Shown here: one piece after another, positions 23,705 to 31,008 of the stretch | Layout of the letters: every line of letters starts with the position of its first letter | Numbering within the stretch: position 1 is the first letter of the stretch | Assembly (NCBI GenBank): GCA_019638615.1 | Contig: JAHBTL010000047.1 | Span: forward strand, 1-44,306 | DNA: 44,306 bases | Source: Chitinophagaceae bacterium | GTDB taxonomy: Bacteria > Bacteroidota > Bacteroidia > Chitinophagales > Chitinophagaceae | Direction: 5' to 3' | Notes under the pieces: model-generated | The model's database searches: none | What the model was told of the DNA's origin: nothing | What the model saw: only the letters and a program-made list of their open reading frames with translations | Program-made: the position numbers and the translations under genes

Positions 23705-24415
23705 ATGCCCTCCTTTTTTCCATATCGTTTTTGTCCTTTGGGCGACTCGGCTGTTGTAGCAGTATTCGGCGATACGATAGAGGATGCACTGAACCGTCAT
23801 GTTATTGCCCTGTGTAAAAAAATGCAGGACCTCTCTCCCGCTTTCGTTACCGATCTGCTTCCGGCATACAGTTCGCTTACCGTATTTTATGATATACATG
23901 TTGTCCAGCAAATAAAACCCGGGTACATCAGCGGGTACGATTATGTATGCCATTATCTCGAAAATATTTTTAAGCAGGGCGTGGATACAGCAGTAACAGA
24001 AGAAGAAACAGTCGTGCGGATACCGGTTTGTTATGAGGATGAGTTCGCCCCGGATATGCAGGAACTGGCAAAAATCAAACAGCTAAGCACAAATGAAATA
24101 GTACAACTCCATTCCGCAAAAAAATACCGGGTGTATATGATCGGCTTTTTACCCGGCTTTGCTTACATGGGTAAAGTAGAAGAAGCCATTGCGGTTCCTC
24201 GAAAAAAATTACCGCAACCGGTAAGGGCAGGCAGTGTAGGCATCGCGGGTGAACAAACGGGTATCTATCCGCTCAGCTCACCCGGTGGCTGGCATATTAT
24301 CGGACGCACCCCCGTAAAGCTTTTTAATACAACAGGCAATGACCCTGTTTTGTTAAAAGCTGGAAACATTGTTCAGTTTTATCCCATCAGCCGTTATGAG
24401 TATAAGCATTATTAA
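23705..24415 (+). CDS. pxpB: 5-oxoprolinase subunit PxpB
   Basis: This 236-residue cytoplasmic subunit of the PxpABC 5-oxoprolinase (KipI/CT_C_D family) belongs to the complex that hydrolyses 5-oxo-L-proline to L-glutamate using ATP. The N-terminus FCPLGDSAVVAVFGDTIED fits the family's opening 'G D x A' motif. The conserved core is VYMIGFLPGFAYMGKV (about 146-161), followed by VPRKKLPQPVRAGSVGIAGEQTGIYPL and SPGGWHIIGRTPVKLF. Length is typical. It is the first gene of a four-gene overlapping operon; pxpC starts 20 bases before its stop. B. subtilis KipI also inhibits a sporulation kinase, a role not expected here. Confidence 0.94.
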   Translation: MPSFFPYRFCPLGDSAVVAVFGDTIEDALNRHVIALCKKMQDLSPAFVTDLLPAYSSLTVFYDIHVVQQIKPGYISGYDYVCHYLENIFKQGVDTAVTEEETVVRIPVCYEDEFAPDMQELAKIKQLSTNEIVQLHSAKKYRVYMIGFLPGFAYMGKVEEAIAVPRKKLPQPVRAGSVGIAGEQTGIYPLSSPGGWHIIGRTPVKLFNTTGNDPVLLKAGNIVQFYPISRYEYKHY

Positions 24416-25409
24416 AGCCGGCATTTTCGACACCATCCAGGATGCGGGAAGATACGGTTACCGCAGCGCCGGCATTAACCCCGGTGGCGTAATGGATCAT
24501 TTTTCAGCCGGTATTGTAAACGCACTTACGGTGAACAATATAAATGCACCAGTCATCGAATGTCATTTCCCTGCATCGTCGGTATTGATTGAGCAGGATA
24601 TGATGCTGGCGATAGGCGGTGCGGATTTCTCTCCATCACTCAACGGCGTTCCCATTCCTTTGTGGAAGCCGGTAATAGCGGCAGCCGGCAGTGTGCTTGA
24701 GCACAAGCGCATCAGGAATGGCGCAAGAACCTATATCGCCTTCAGGGAAAAAACGGATGTGCGTGTTTGGCTGAACAGTTGCAGCACCAATACGAAATTG
24801 TCTGCGGGAGGCTGGCAGGGACGTTTGCTGCAAAAGAATGACCGCATACAAATGTTGGAAAAGCATTCGTATCCCCTGCTTCATAATGGTACCGCGCAGG
24901 TGGTGCTGCCCTGGCAGGCAGCTATTCACTGGCAGGAAGAAAATGAGGAGGCCGTAGGCATACTGCCTGGCCCGGAATATGAGTGGCTGGATAAGGAAAG
25001 CAAAAAGACGCTGGAAGAACGGTCGTTTACAATCAGCCATACTGCCGACCGCATGGGGTACCAGTTGCTTGAAGAGCTGCCGTACCGGCATACCAACGAA
25101 ATGCTTTCTTCTGCCACAGCTTTTGGAACGGTACAGTTGCTGCCCGGGGGGAAAATGATCGTGCTGATGGCAGATCACCAGGTAAGCGGCGGTTATCCGA
25201 GGATCGCACAGGTTATAACCGCCCATCTGCCCCTGCTGGCACAGAAAAAACCCGGTGAGCCCATTCGATTCAGGATCATCAGCCAGCAAGAGGCCGAGGA
25301 GCAATTGCTTACACAAAGGCGACATATAGTATTATTGCAGCATGCCTGCAGGTATAAGCTGGAGGCGGCATTATCTTTAATCGGTCGCGATGCTTACAAT
25401 AGACATTAA
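24396..25409 (+). CDS. pxpC: 5-oxoprolinase subunit PxpC
   Basis: This 337-residue subunit belongs to the KipA/CT_A_B biotin-dependent carboxyltransferase-like family. The N-terminal motif IIKAGIFDTIQDAGRYGYRS followed by GINPGGVMDHFSAGIVN is characteristic. Later landmarks are AIGGADFSPSLNG, YIAFREKTDV, ILPGPEYEWL, SHTADRMGYQL and the conserved LMADHQVSGGYPRIAQV near the end. The start at 24396 overlaps pxpB by 20 bases; a start at 24369 would deepen the overlap and add a non-conserved tail. With PxpB it forms the part thought to activate 5-oxoproline. Its stop overlaps the start of pxpA by 20 bases. Confidence 0.94.
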   Translation: MSISIIKAGIFDTIQDAGRYGYRSAGINPGGVMDHFSAGIVNALTVNNINAPVIECHFPASSVLIEQDMMLAIGGADFSPSLNGVPIPLWKPVIAAAGSVLEHKRIRNGARTYIAFREKTDVRVWLNSCSTNTKLSAGGWQGRLLQKNDRIQMLEKHSYPLLHNGTAQVVLPWQAAIHWQEENEEAVGILPGPEYEWLDKESKKTLEERSFTISHTADRMGYQLLEELPYRHTNEMLSSATAFGTVQLLPGGKMIVLMADHQVSGGYPRIAQVITAHLPLLAQKKPGEPIRFRIISQQEAEEQLLTQRRHIVLLQHACRYKLEAALSLIGRDAYNRH

Positions 25410-26139
25410 TTGTGATATGGGAGAAGGGGTCGGGAACGAATCCATGCTGTTTCCTTATATCAGCTCGGCCAATATTGCCTGCGGCTATCATGCAGGCGAT
25501 GAAAATACGATGCGCGATACCGTCCGAATGGCAAAGCACTACCGGGTAAGCATAGGCGCACATCCCTCGTTTAAAGACAGGGAAAATTTTGGAAGGAATG
25601 CAGAGCGACTGTCTGCACGGGAAATCCATACTTTGGTGACAGAGCAGTTGAAGCTGTTCGGGGAAATTGTCCGGGAGGAAGACGCGCTGATGACACACGT
25701 AAAACCGCATGGCGCATTGTACAACCTGTCTGCAAAAGATCCGGAAGTGGCGGCCGCCATTGCCGGAGCTGTAAAAGATTTTAATGAAAATTTATTATTG
25801 TATGGTTTAAGCGGAAGCTGTTCTATCCGGGAAGGGAAAGCCCTTCAACTGACAACCGTATCAGAAGTATTTGCCGACAGGACCTACCAGGCAGACGGCA
25901 GTCTTACACCCCGTTCTTCACCCGGCGCGTGTATCGAAACCATCGAAGAAGCATCGAACCAGGTAATACAAATGGTACGCTATAAAAATGTAATTTCAAC
26001 CGGCGGTAAAATGGTTCCTGTAGCAGCGGAGTCTGTTTGCATTCACGGAGACGGCGCTCACGCGGTTGAATTCGCGAAACACATATTTGAAGCATTACAA
26101 CGAAATAACATTGTCATTCAAGCCAGGTCAAACCGGTAA
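25390..26139 (+). CDS. pxpA: 5-oxoprolinase subunit PxpA (LamB/YcsF family)
   Basis: This 249-residue cytoplasmic protein of the LamB/YcsF family is the ring-opening subunit of 5-oxoprolinase. It begins with the family signature TIDINCDMGEGVGNE, then SSANIACGYHAGDENTM, IGAHPSFKDRENFGR, THVKPHGALYN (about 101-111) and FADRTYQADGSLTPRS. It ends with VCIHGDGAHAVEFAKHI. These include the aspartate and histidine residues that line the active-site pocket in the family. Length is normal. It overlaps pxpC upstream by 20 bases and the NRAMP-like gene downstream, so the operon is probably translated by coupled re-initiation. Confidence 0.95.
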   Translation: MLTIDINCDMGEGVGNESMLFPYISSANIACGYHAGDENTMRDTVRMAKHYRVSIGAHPSFKDRENFGRNAERLSAREIHTLVTEQLKLFGEIVREEDALMTHVKPHGALYNLSAKDPEVAAAIAGAVKDFNENLLLYGLSGSCSIREGKALQLTTVSEVFADRTYQADGSLTPRSSPGACIETIEEASNQVIQMVRYKNVISTGGKMVPVAAESVCIHGDGAHAVEFAKHIFEALQRNNIVIQARSNR

Positions 26140-27313
26140 AAAAAACAAGAGTGCCCTGCTGGGTGCTGCTTTCCTAATGGCCACTTCCGCCATCGGCCCG
26201 GGATTCCTGAACAATACCAGCCTGTTTACCGAACAATTGCTCACCAGTTTTGGCTTCGTGATCCTTATTTCCATATTGCTGGATATAGCAGCGCAACTGA
26301 ACATCTGGCGCATCCTGTCTGCAGGAGGAAAAAAAGCGCAGGATATAGCCAATGATCTGCTGCCCGGTTTGGGTTTTGTCCTCGCTTTTTTAGTGGCTTT
26401 TGGCGGACTGGCATTTAACATCGGGAATATTGCAGGTTGCGGGCTGGGGTTACAGGTACTAACGGGCATGGATCCACGAGCAGGCGCTGCAATCAGTTGC
26501 GTGATCGCTTTAATGCTATTCTGGATGAAAGAAGCAGGACGCTGGATGGATGTTTTTGTAAAAGTATTGGGTATAGCGATGCTGGTGCTGATGGCATATG
26601 TAATGTTTGTGGCGAAGCCGCCTTTTGCAAAAGCTTTTTACCATACTTTCCTTCCTGAAAAAACGGATATCTTCATGATCGTTGCGCTGGTAGGAGGCAC
26701 GGTAGGAGGTTATATCAGCTTTGCGGGCATTCACCGGCTGATGGATGCGAACATCAAAGGGAATACGGCGCTCGGGGAAGTGAGCCGGAGCGCTGTAACG
26801 GGCATATTACTTACGTCAGTCATGCGGTATGCATTGTTTCTCGCCGCCCTGGGCGTAGTGTGGAATGGTACGGTACTGGAGAAGGATAACCCGGCGGCTT
26901 CGGTATTTAAAGCGGCTTCGGGAACCACCGGCTTTTATTTTTTCGGAGTGGTGCTGTGGAGCGCAGCCATTACCTCCGTGGTGGGTGCTTCCTATACTTC
27001 TGTTTCTTTCTGGCAAACACTCCATCCCTTCATTCAAAAAAAAGCGCGTTGGGTCATTACCGCCTTCATCGTGATATCTGCCGTAGTATTTATATTGCTT
27101 CACCAGCCTCCCTCCATTATATTGATTTTGGCCGGTGCATTGAACGGGTTGATATTGCCTGTAGGACTGGCTGTAATGCTTATAGCCGCCACCCGTAAAC
27201 GTTTAATGGGCGGTTACAGGCACCCGGTGTGGATGTTTGTTATTGGCTGGATAGTGGTAATATTGATGAGCTGGATGGGATATACCACCATCGTAAAAAG
27301 TTTATACATTTAA
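26111..27313 (+). CDS. Divergent NRAMP-like transporter of the 5-oxoprolinase operon (YcsG-like)
   Basis: This is an inner-membrane protein of about 400 residues with some eleven helices, of the NRAMP/LeuT fold. The first helix carries MATSAIGPGFLNNTS. The canonical metal site of NRAMP transporters (DPGN in helix 1, MPH in helix 6) is absent: helix 1 lacks DPGN and the helix 6 region reads FAGIHRLMD. This resembles YcsG of B. subtilis, encoded beside the 5-oxoprolinase genes there too, so 5-oxoproline or a related amino acid is a more likely cargo than metal ions. No ATG is available near the N-terminus; TTG at 26111 (29-base overlap with pxpA) or TTG at 26066 are the options. Start uncertain, family confident. 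Confidence 0.85.
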   Translation: MSFKPGQTGKKNKSALLGAAFLMATSAIGPGFLNNTSLFTEQLLTSFGFVILISILLDIAAQLNIWRILSAGGKKAQDIANDLLPGLGFVLAFLVAFGGLAFNIGNIAGCGLGLQVLTGMDPRAGAAISCVIALMLFWMKEAGRWMDVFVKVLGIAMLVLMAYVMFVAKPPFAKAFYHTFLPEKTDIFMIVALVGGTVGGYISFAGIHRLMDANIKGNTALGEVSRSAVTGILLTSVMRYALFLAALGVVWNGTVLEKDNPAASVFKAASGTTGFYFFGVVLWSAAITSVVGASYTSVSFWQTLHPFIQKKARWVITAFIVISAVVFILLHQPPSIILILAGALNGLILPVGLAVMLIAATRKRLMGGYRHPVWMFVIGWIVVILMSWMGYTTIVKSLYI

Positions 27314-27539
27314 AATACTGTGCGTTTGCCGCTATATTGGCTATAGTTCACTCTGATTATTAATTCTGCATTAAGAACGGTTTTTTTAGCATATTGCTGG
27401 TTAAGTCAATGATTCTCCGGCAGTTAAGAGTTGAAAGGGGTATTCCGGTCAAGCATGTGGAAAGTTAGTACCGTAAGCAGGAGACCGGCATGATTTTTTT
27501 ATGAAGATTCATTGTAACTTCAATTCATAAACATCGTTT
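27314..27539. other. Intergenic interval after the pxp operon
   Basis: There are 226 bases between the NRAMP-like gene and a small hypothetical gene. I see no family match, strong hairpin, or well-spaced promoter here. Confidence 0.4.
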
Positions 27540-27899
27540 ATGCAAACCAAAACAAACAAAGAGCCGCGGATTGTTTACCGTTTTTTTAATGCTGAAAATG
27601 GCAATTGCATAACCGAAGCCGAAGCCAGGAAACTACCCAGGAATGTTGTTATAGCAGAAGCCATCCGGATACCTGCAAAAAATTCACCCGCTCAAAAAGT
27701 GCAAAAACAATCCTGGCAACGTTATCCATCGCCCATGTCGAAGCAAAAGGAAGTTAATCAGCCCGTACCCGTGCCTGTCCCTTTGCAAAGCATAGCTGCG
27801 CGTTTTTTAAACCGCCTCAAACGTGCGTTTATTATTTTCCGGGATGACAAAAAGGAGCAGCCCCTGCTTGAAGTGGAAGTAAACAGATCTTTCCGGTAA
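27540..27899 (+). CDS. Small hypothetical protein
   Basis: This 119-residue frame has an ATG start and no family I recognise. It has no signal peptide or membrane segment. It is basic, with many lysines and arginines, and begins KEPRIVYRFFNAENGNCITEAEARKLPRNVV. A proline/valine run (QPVPVPVPLQ, about 77-86) is followed by an amphipathic basic helix (ARFLNRLKRAFIIF). The composition is like a real protein rather than a shadow frame, and nothing else occupies the interval. It stands alone, after the pxp operon and before a dispersed repeat. Function unknown. Confidence 0.55.
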   Translation: MQTKTNKEPRIVYRFFNAENGNCITEAEARKLPRNVVIAEAIRIPAKNSPAQKVQKQSWQRYPSPMSKQKEVNQPVPVPVPLQSIAARFLNRLKRAFIIFRDDKKEQPLLEVEVNRSFR

Positions 27900-27928
27900 A
27901 AAATCATATTGTATCTGCATCGTCAATG

Positions 27929-28170
27929 ATTATTCAGTTTGATATTTATCAATTGGTTATAGAATTCAATTTGTTGATGAATAAATTCTGTCTTACTTTC
28001 AAGTACAGGCCTTCTGCTTTTTCTGTTGCTTTTTTGCGGAAAAAAGTAACGCAAAAAGCCGCCCGAAATCCCTGCCAGCCGGCAGGCTGGGACTACGGCC
28101 GATTTCGGGAACGCCTTGATGTGGCACTTGTACTACTGTGAACTCAGCAACAGAGCCCTGATACATTTTC
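27929..28170. repeat. Dispersed intergenic repeat, copy B (about 240 bp)
   Basis: It is the second copy of the family at 23067-23320, same orientation. Bases 28031-28107 match copy A except for one extra G. The left arm shares TTATTCAGTT and TTTATCAAT. The right arm shares GTACTACTGTGAACTCAGC and CCCTGATA. The hairpin arms TTACTTTTT/AAAAAGTAA are weakened here: left arm reads TTGCTTTTTT. It lies between the small hypothetical gene and the convergent DinB gene. Confidence 0.7.
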
Positions 28171-28322
28171 TGCTAAACAATTCCAGAATCAGTATGTATA
28201 CAAATCCGAAAGCTGTGAGACACAAATAAACTTTGTCATGGTCTCATAATTGATATCCTCAATTGATAACCCGCAATAACCCAAAAGTATTTTGGTTCTA
28301 CAAACGGCGAAAAAAGACGCGG

Positions 28323-28832
28323 TCAGCCCTGCTTTACCACTGCAGCAGTAACCAGCAACTGTCCTGTATGGCGCTGCGTATGTTCGGCAGCGTGGAAAAG
28401 AAGTCCTATTACGGTAGAAGGGATCTGCGCCCGTCCTACGCCCCTGGTGTGGGTAAGCGTGGACTCATCGGTATCAGCAAGCTGAGCCAGGGCTTTCTCC
28501 ACATGTTGATGAAAATGCAACACCCATCCGGATGCCGTAACATCACTCCCCTGCCCTTCCTTTTTAAGATAAGCAAGCTGCTCTTCACTGAGCATGCTGC
28601 CGGCGGCATAGGTAAACAAACGATCAAGCACACCCGCCAGATGCTGCAAATGAAATCCCGCAGAAGCCATTCCCGCAGGGCGCACCCACAACAGTTCATC
28701 GGGAAATTCTTTCATTATTTCCGTCACTTCTTCTCTTGCCTGCAGCAAAGCGTGTGCTACCGGTTGCAACAAAGCCGGTATGCCTGCAACCGGGCCGCGC
28801 AGCCATACTTCAGGTTTCTTTGTATCTGACAT
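28323..28832 (-). CDS. DinB-family (DinB_2) putative metal-dependent protein
   Basis: This 169-residue cytoplasmic protein of the DinB/YfiT-like four-helix-bundle family often includes thiol transferases (bacillithiol or similar) of uncertain substrate. The potential metal-binding histidines are in place: His61/His64 in GFHLQHLAGVLDRL and His151/His155 in FHAAEHTQRHTGQLL. That His-x-x-x-His motif in the last helix is the family hallmark. It is the only reverse-strand gene in the middle of the window and has no operon partner. Its upstream side faces the MITE-like element copy 2. Family assignment good, biochemical function unknown. Confidence 0.87.
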   Translation of the reverse strand: MSDTKKPEVWLRGPVAGIPALLQPVAHALLQAREEVTEIMKEFPDELLWVRPAGMASAGFHLQHLAGVLDRLFTYAAGSMLSEEQLAYLKKEGQGSDVTASGWVLHFHQHVEKALAQLADTDESTLTHTRGVGRAQIPSTVIGLLFHAAEHTQRHTGQLLVTAAVVKQG

Positions 28833-28922
28833 TTTACTTCCTTTAAATAAGCCAAGTTAAAAACAAAACCAATACAATTGTGTGAACATCCTTAAACAGA
28901 TAAGCCGGGGATTTGCGAGCAG

Positions 28923-28931
28923 CCAGGCAAA
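28923..28931. repeat. Left 9-bp target-site duplication of MITE copy 2
   Basis: CCAGGCAAA occurs here and at 29047-29055, exactly flanking the element. The match stops at one base outside on both sides, so the duplication is precisely 9 bp. Confidence 0.85.
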
Positions 28932-29046
28932 GGGTGTATTCCAAATTTTCGCAGGTGGGTGGTGACACCCACCTGTAGAGCCCGCTACCGGTCGGTGTCT
29001 CACCGACCGGAATACCGCGTATGATGCGAAAATTTGAAATACACCC
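28932..29046. mobile_element. MITE-like palindromic element, copy 2 (115 bp)
   Basis: This is a non-coding element with 22-bp terminal inverted repeats matching at 21 positions (left begins GGGTGTATTCC at 28932, right ends GAAATACACCC at 29046). It is bounded by the 9-bp direct repeat CCAGGCAAA. Two perfect 10-bp hairpins lie inside: CAGGTGGGTG (28952-28961) with CACCCACCTG (28966-28975), loop GTGA, and CCGGTCGGTG (28988-28997) with CACCGACCGG (29001-29010), loop TCT. It is homologous to the element at 17520. It lies 27-43 bases upstream of the -7 element and start codon of the PUL 2 sigma gene, so it could affect that gene's expression. Confidence 0.85.
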
Positions 29047-29072
29047 CCAGGCAAACGATATTCCTTAATAAG

Positions 29073-29080
29073 TATATTTG
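29073..29080 (+). promoter_or_regulatory. Candidate -7 element of the PUL 2 sigma gene
   Basis: TATATTTG is a perfect TAnnTTTG match nine bases before the ATG at 29090. There is no TTG at the expected upstream distance. That position falls in and next to the MITE target duplication, so the -33 region may have been displaced by the insertion. Confidence 0.4.
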
Positions 29081-29089
29081 TATCATACG

Positions 29090-29674
29090 ATGCACAATAA
29101 CAGGTTGCCATATCTTATACATGCCATTGCCGAAAACGGTGATGAACAGGCTTTTGATGAGCTTTTCAGGATATATTATCCCGCCCTGCTGTCGTATACC
29201 TATTCCATATTGAAAGACAGGCAGGATGCAGAAGAAATTTGCCTGGATGTGTTGTTCAAGCTATGGCAAAACAGGAAAGTATTATCCACTATAAAAAACC
29301 TTTCGCATTATTTATACATCGCCGTTAAGCATGCCGCCATCAGCTATATGCGCACAAAGGGGTACCAGGCAATGCAAAAGAAAATAGGACTGGAAGAAGC
29401 CGGAGAAAGCTTCGTTTATGAGCTAGGCAATCATGAGCTGAGAATGATAAATAAAGAAACACTTGAACGTATCAATGCTGCCATCAATACTTTGCCCTCA
29501 CGCTGCAGGCTCATTTTCAGGTTGATCAAAGAAGACGGGCTTAAATATGCAGAAGTGGCGCAACTGCTTGAAATATCCGTGAAAACTGTAGAAAACCAGA
29601 TGACAATCGCCATGAAGAAGCTAACGGCGGTCATTATGGAAACCATGAAGGATCAAAACAAAAATATTTCTTAA
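29090..29674 (+). CDS. ECF sigma-70 factor of PUL 2
   Basis: This 194-residue ECF sigma factor belongs to the Bacteroidetes FecI-like group. Region 2 covers about 18-85 (FDELFRIYYPALLSYTYSIL, then DAEEICLDVLFKLWQNRKVL). Region 4 covers about 125-180 (INTLPSRCRLIFRLIKEDGL, then YAEVAQLLEISVKTVENQM) with its helix-turn-helix. The ATG at 29090 is preferred over a TTG at 29078 because the -7 element overlaps the latter. Its FecR partner follows after 78 bases that contain a direct repeat. It is clearly diverged from the first sigma factor, so the two PULs should have separate control. Confidence 0.93.
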   Translation: MHNNRLPYLIHAIAENGDEQAFDELFRIYYPALLSYTYSILKDRQDAEEICLDVLFKLWQNRKVLSTIKNLSHYLYIAVKHAAISYMRTKGYQAMQKKIGLEEAGESFVYELGNHELRMINKETLERINAAINTLPSRCRLIFRLIKEDGLKYAEVAQLLEISVKTVENQMTIAMKKLTAVIMETMKDQNKNIS

Positions 29675-29684
29675 TGGTTTTTTT

Positions 29685-29730
29685 AAAATTACTGCGTCTT
29701 TTTTGGGGGTAAAGAAAAATTACTGCGTCT
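29685..29730 (+). promoter_or_regulatory. Direct repeat and ECF-promoter-like motif before FecR (PUL 2)
   Basis: AAAATTACTGCGTCT occurs twice, at 29685-29699 and 29716-29730, 31 bases apart. A GGGGGTAAA motif (29705-29713) lies between them. GGGGTAA followed by CGTCT resembles the -35/-10 pair of ECF promoters, so the sigma factor may drive fecR and itself through readback control. Motif reading only. Confidence 0.35.
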
Positions 29731-29752
29731 ATGTGTTATACATCCCGAACGC

Positions 29753-30826
29753 ATGTACGACGAGAGACTAATATATTTACTGGCAAGAAAAAAATCAGGC
29801 GAAATAACATTAGAGGAACAACTGGAACTATCAGAAGTTCTTAAAAATGATTACTCCACGCTATTCCTCAGCGAGGGGATAGACGAGGTGTTTGAGAGCC
29901 ATTTAAATTATGGAAAGAGCATCAGCAATCACACTGTAAATGATGCACTTACCCTCTTACATAAAAAGATAGCTGAGACAGGACAGGAGCCGGTTTATTT
30001 TAACAAAAGCAAATACAGGCGCCTTAAAGCCTGGAGTATTGCAGCCTCGGTATTGTTGATAGTGAGCGCTGCTGCTTTTTATTTAGTAACTCCCGCGCCA
30101 CACAGTCCCGCGCCATCCAGCAATATTATTACCACGCAAAAAGGCTCTAAAACCAACCTGGTGTTGCCCGATGGCACCAAAGTGTGGGTAAATGCCGATA
30201 CAAAATTAATATACGATAAGGAGTTTGGAAATGCTACCCGTGAGGTGACCCTTACAGGCGAAGCTTATTTTGATGTGGTAAAAGATAAGTCCAGGCCTTT
30301 TATCATTCATACCAGCACCGTGCAGATAAAAGTATTGGGTACTGCTTTTAATGTACGATCCTATCCAACAGAAAAAACGACTGAAACAACTTTAATAAGA
30401 GGTTCTGTAGAGGTAGCATTGAATGCCAGCCCCGGCAAAAAAGTAATATTGAAGCCCAATGAAAAAGTTGTAATAGAAAATGAAAGCACCCAACTTCCCA
30501 TACAACCTGCCGATACGTCCGGTACCGGTAAACGCAGAGAAGTAATGATGGTAGACAATGTGCATCTTGATAAAAAAGACCAGGAAGCATATGAAACCAT
30601 GTGGGTTAAAAATATACTGGCTTTTGATGAAACACCTTTCGATGATATGATCACAGAGCTGGAACGCTGGTACAATGTCCACATCATTGTAAAAAACAAG
30701 GAGTTGAGCACCAGTACCTATACTGTAACGTTTGAAAACAAGTCATTAGATGAAGTGCTGGAAGGGCTGCAGTTCTCCGCACATTTCCAATACCAGGTAA
30801 AAGACGGAACAGTAACTATCTGGTAA
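29753..30826 (+). CDS. FecR-family anti-sigma factor of PUL 2
   Basis: This is a 357-residue inner-membrane regulator. The N-terminal cytoplasmic sigma-binding region covers about 1-90 and includes GEITLEEQLELSEVL. One transmembrane helix lies at about 94-113 (WSIAASVLLIVSAAAFYLV). The periplasmic FecR domain contains TQKGSKTNLVLPDGTKVWVN and GEAYFDVVKDKSRPFIIH. The C-terminal DUF4974 domain begins near FDETPFDDMITELERWYNVH and ends VKDGTVTIW. It is shorter than the first FecR (418) mainly in the N-terminal and linker parts. It pairs with the sigma factor upstream and the STN domain of the SusC downstream. Confidence 0.94.
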   Translation: MYDERLIYLLARKKSGEITLEEQLELSEVLKNDYSTLFLSEGIDEVFESHLNYGKSISNHTVNDALTLLHKKIAETGQEPVYFNKSKYRRLKAWSIAASVLLIVSAAAFYLVTPAPHSPAPSSNIITTQKGSKTNLVLPDGTKVWVNADTKLIYDKEFGNATREVTLTGEAYFDVVKDKSRPFIIHTSTVQIKVLGTAFNVRSYPTEKTTETTLIRGSVEVALNASPGKKVILKPNEKVVIENESTQLPIQPADTSGTGKRREVMMVDNVHLDKKDQEAYETMWVKNILAFDETPFDDMITELERWYNVHIIVKNKELSTSTYTVTFENKSLDEVLEGLQFSAHFQYQVKDGTVTIW

Positions 30827-31008
30827 GCACACAACCGATTGCAAAAACTATTAATAATCAAAACTGCATACGCCATATGAGTAAAATCACATAACATCTT
30901 AAAAGCGAAAACGGAGCATGTTCGCTGCATGCCCCGTTGGTCAAATTCAGAAATTAAAAAGTCTCCCTGGGGAGGCCTTTTCATCCTTTAACATTTCAAC
31001 ACTAAATT
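30827..31008 (+). promoter_or_regulatory. SusC leader of PUL 2 with two hairpins
   Basis: The 182-base gap between FecR and SusC holds, in order, a five-codon frame MSKIT (30877-30894), an 11-bp stem with one mismatch (AACGGAGCATG at 30910-30920 with CATGCCCCGTT at 30928-30938), and a second hairpin (30957-30981: AAAAG-CTCCC pairing with GGGAG-CTTTT). The second has a T-run on its 3' arm like a terminator or attenuator and ends 27 bases before the SusC ATG. The order matches the PUL 1 leader. Confidence 0.5.

Noticed and set aside
24636-25325. 229-residue reverse frame opposite pxpC
   Set aside because: Although long, it is antisense to a strongly conserved gene, and shows no family.
27926-28141. 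71-residue forward open frame
   Set aside because: It is a translation of dispersed repeat copy B, with no family and a reading frame different from copy A.
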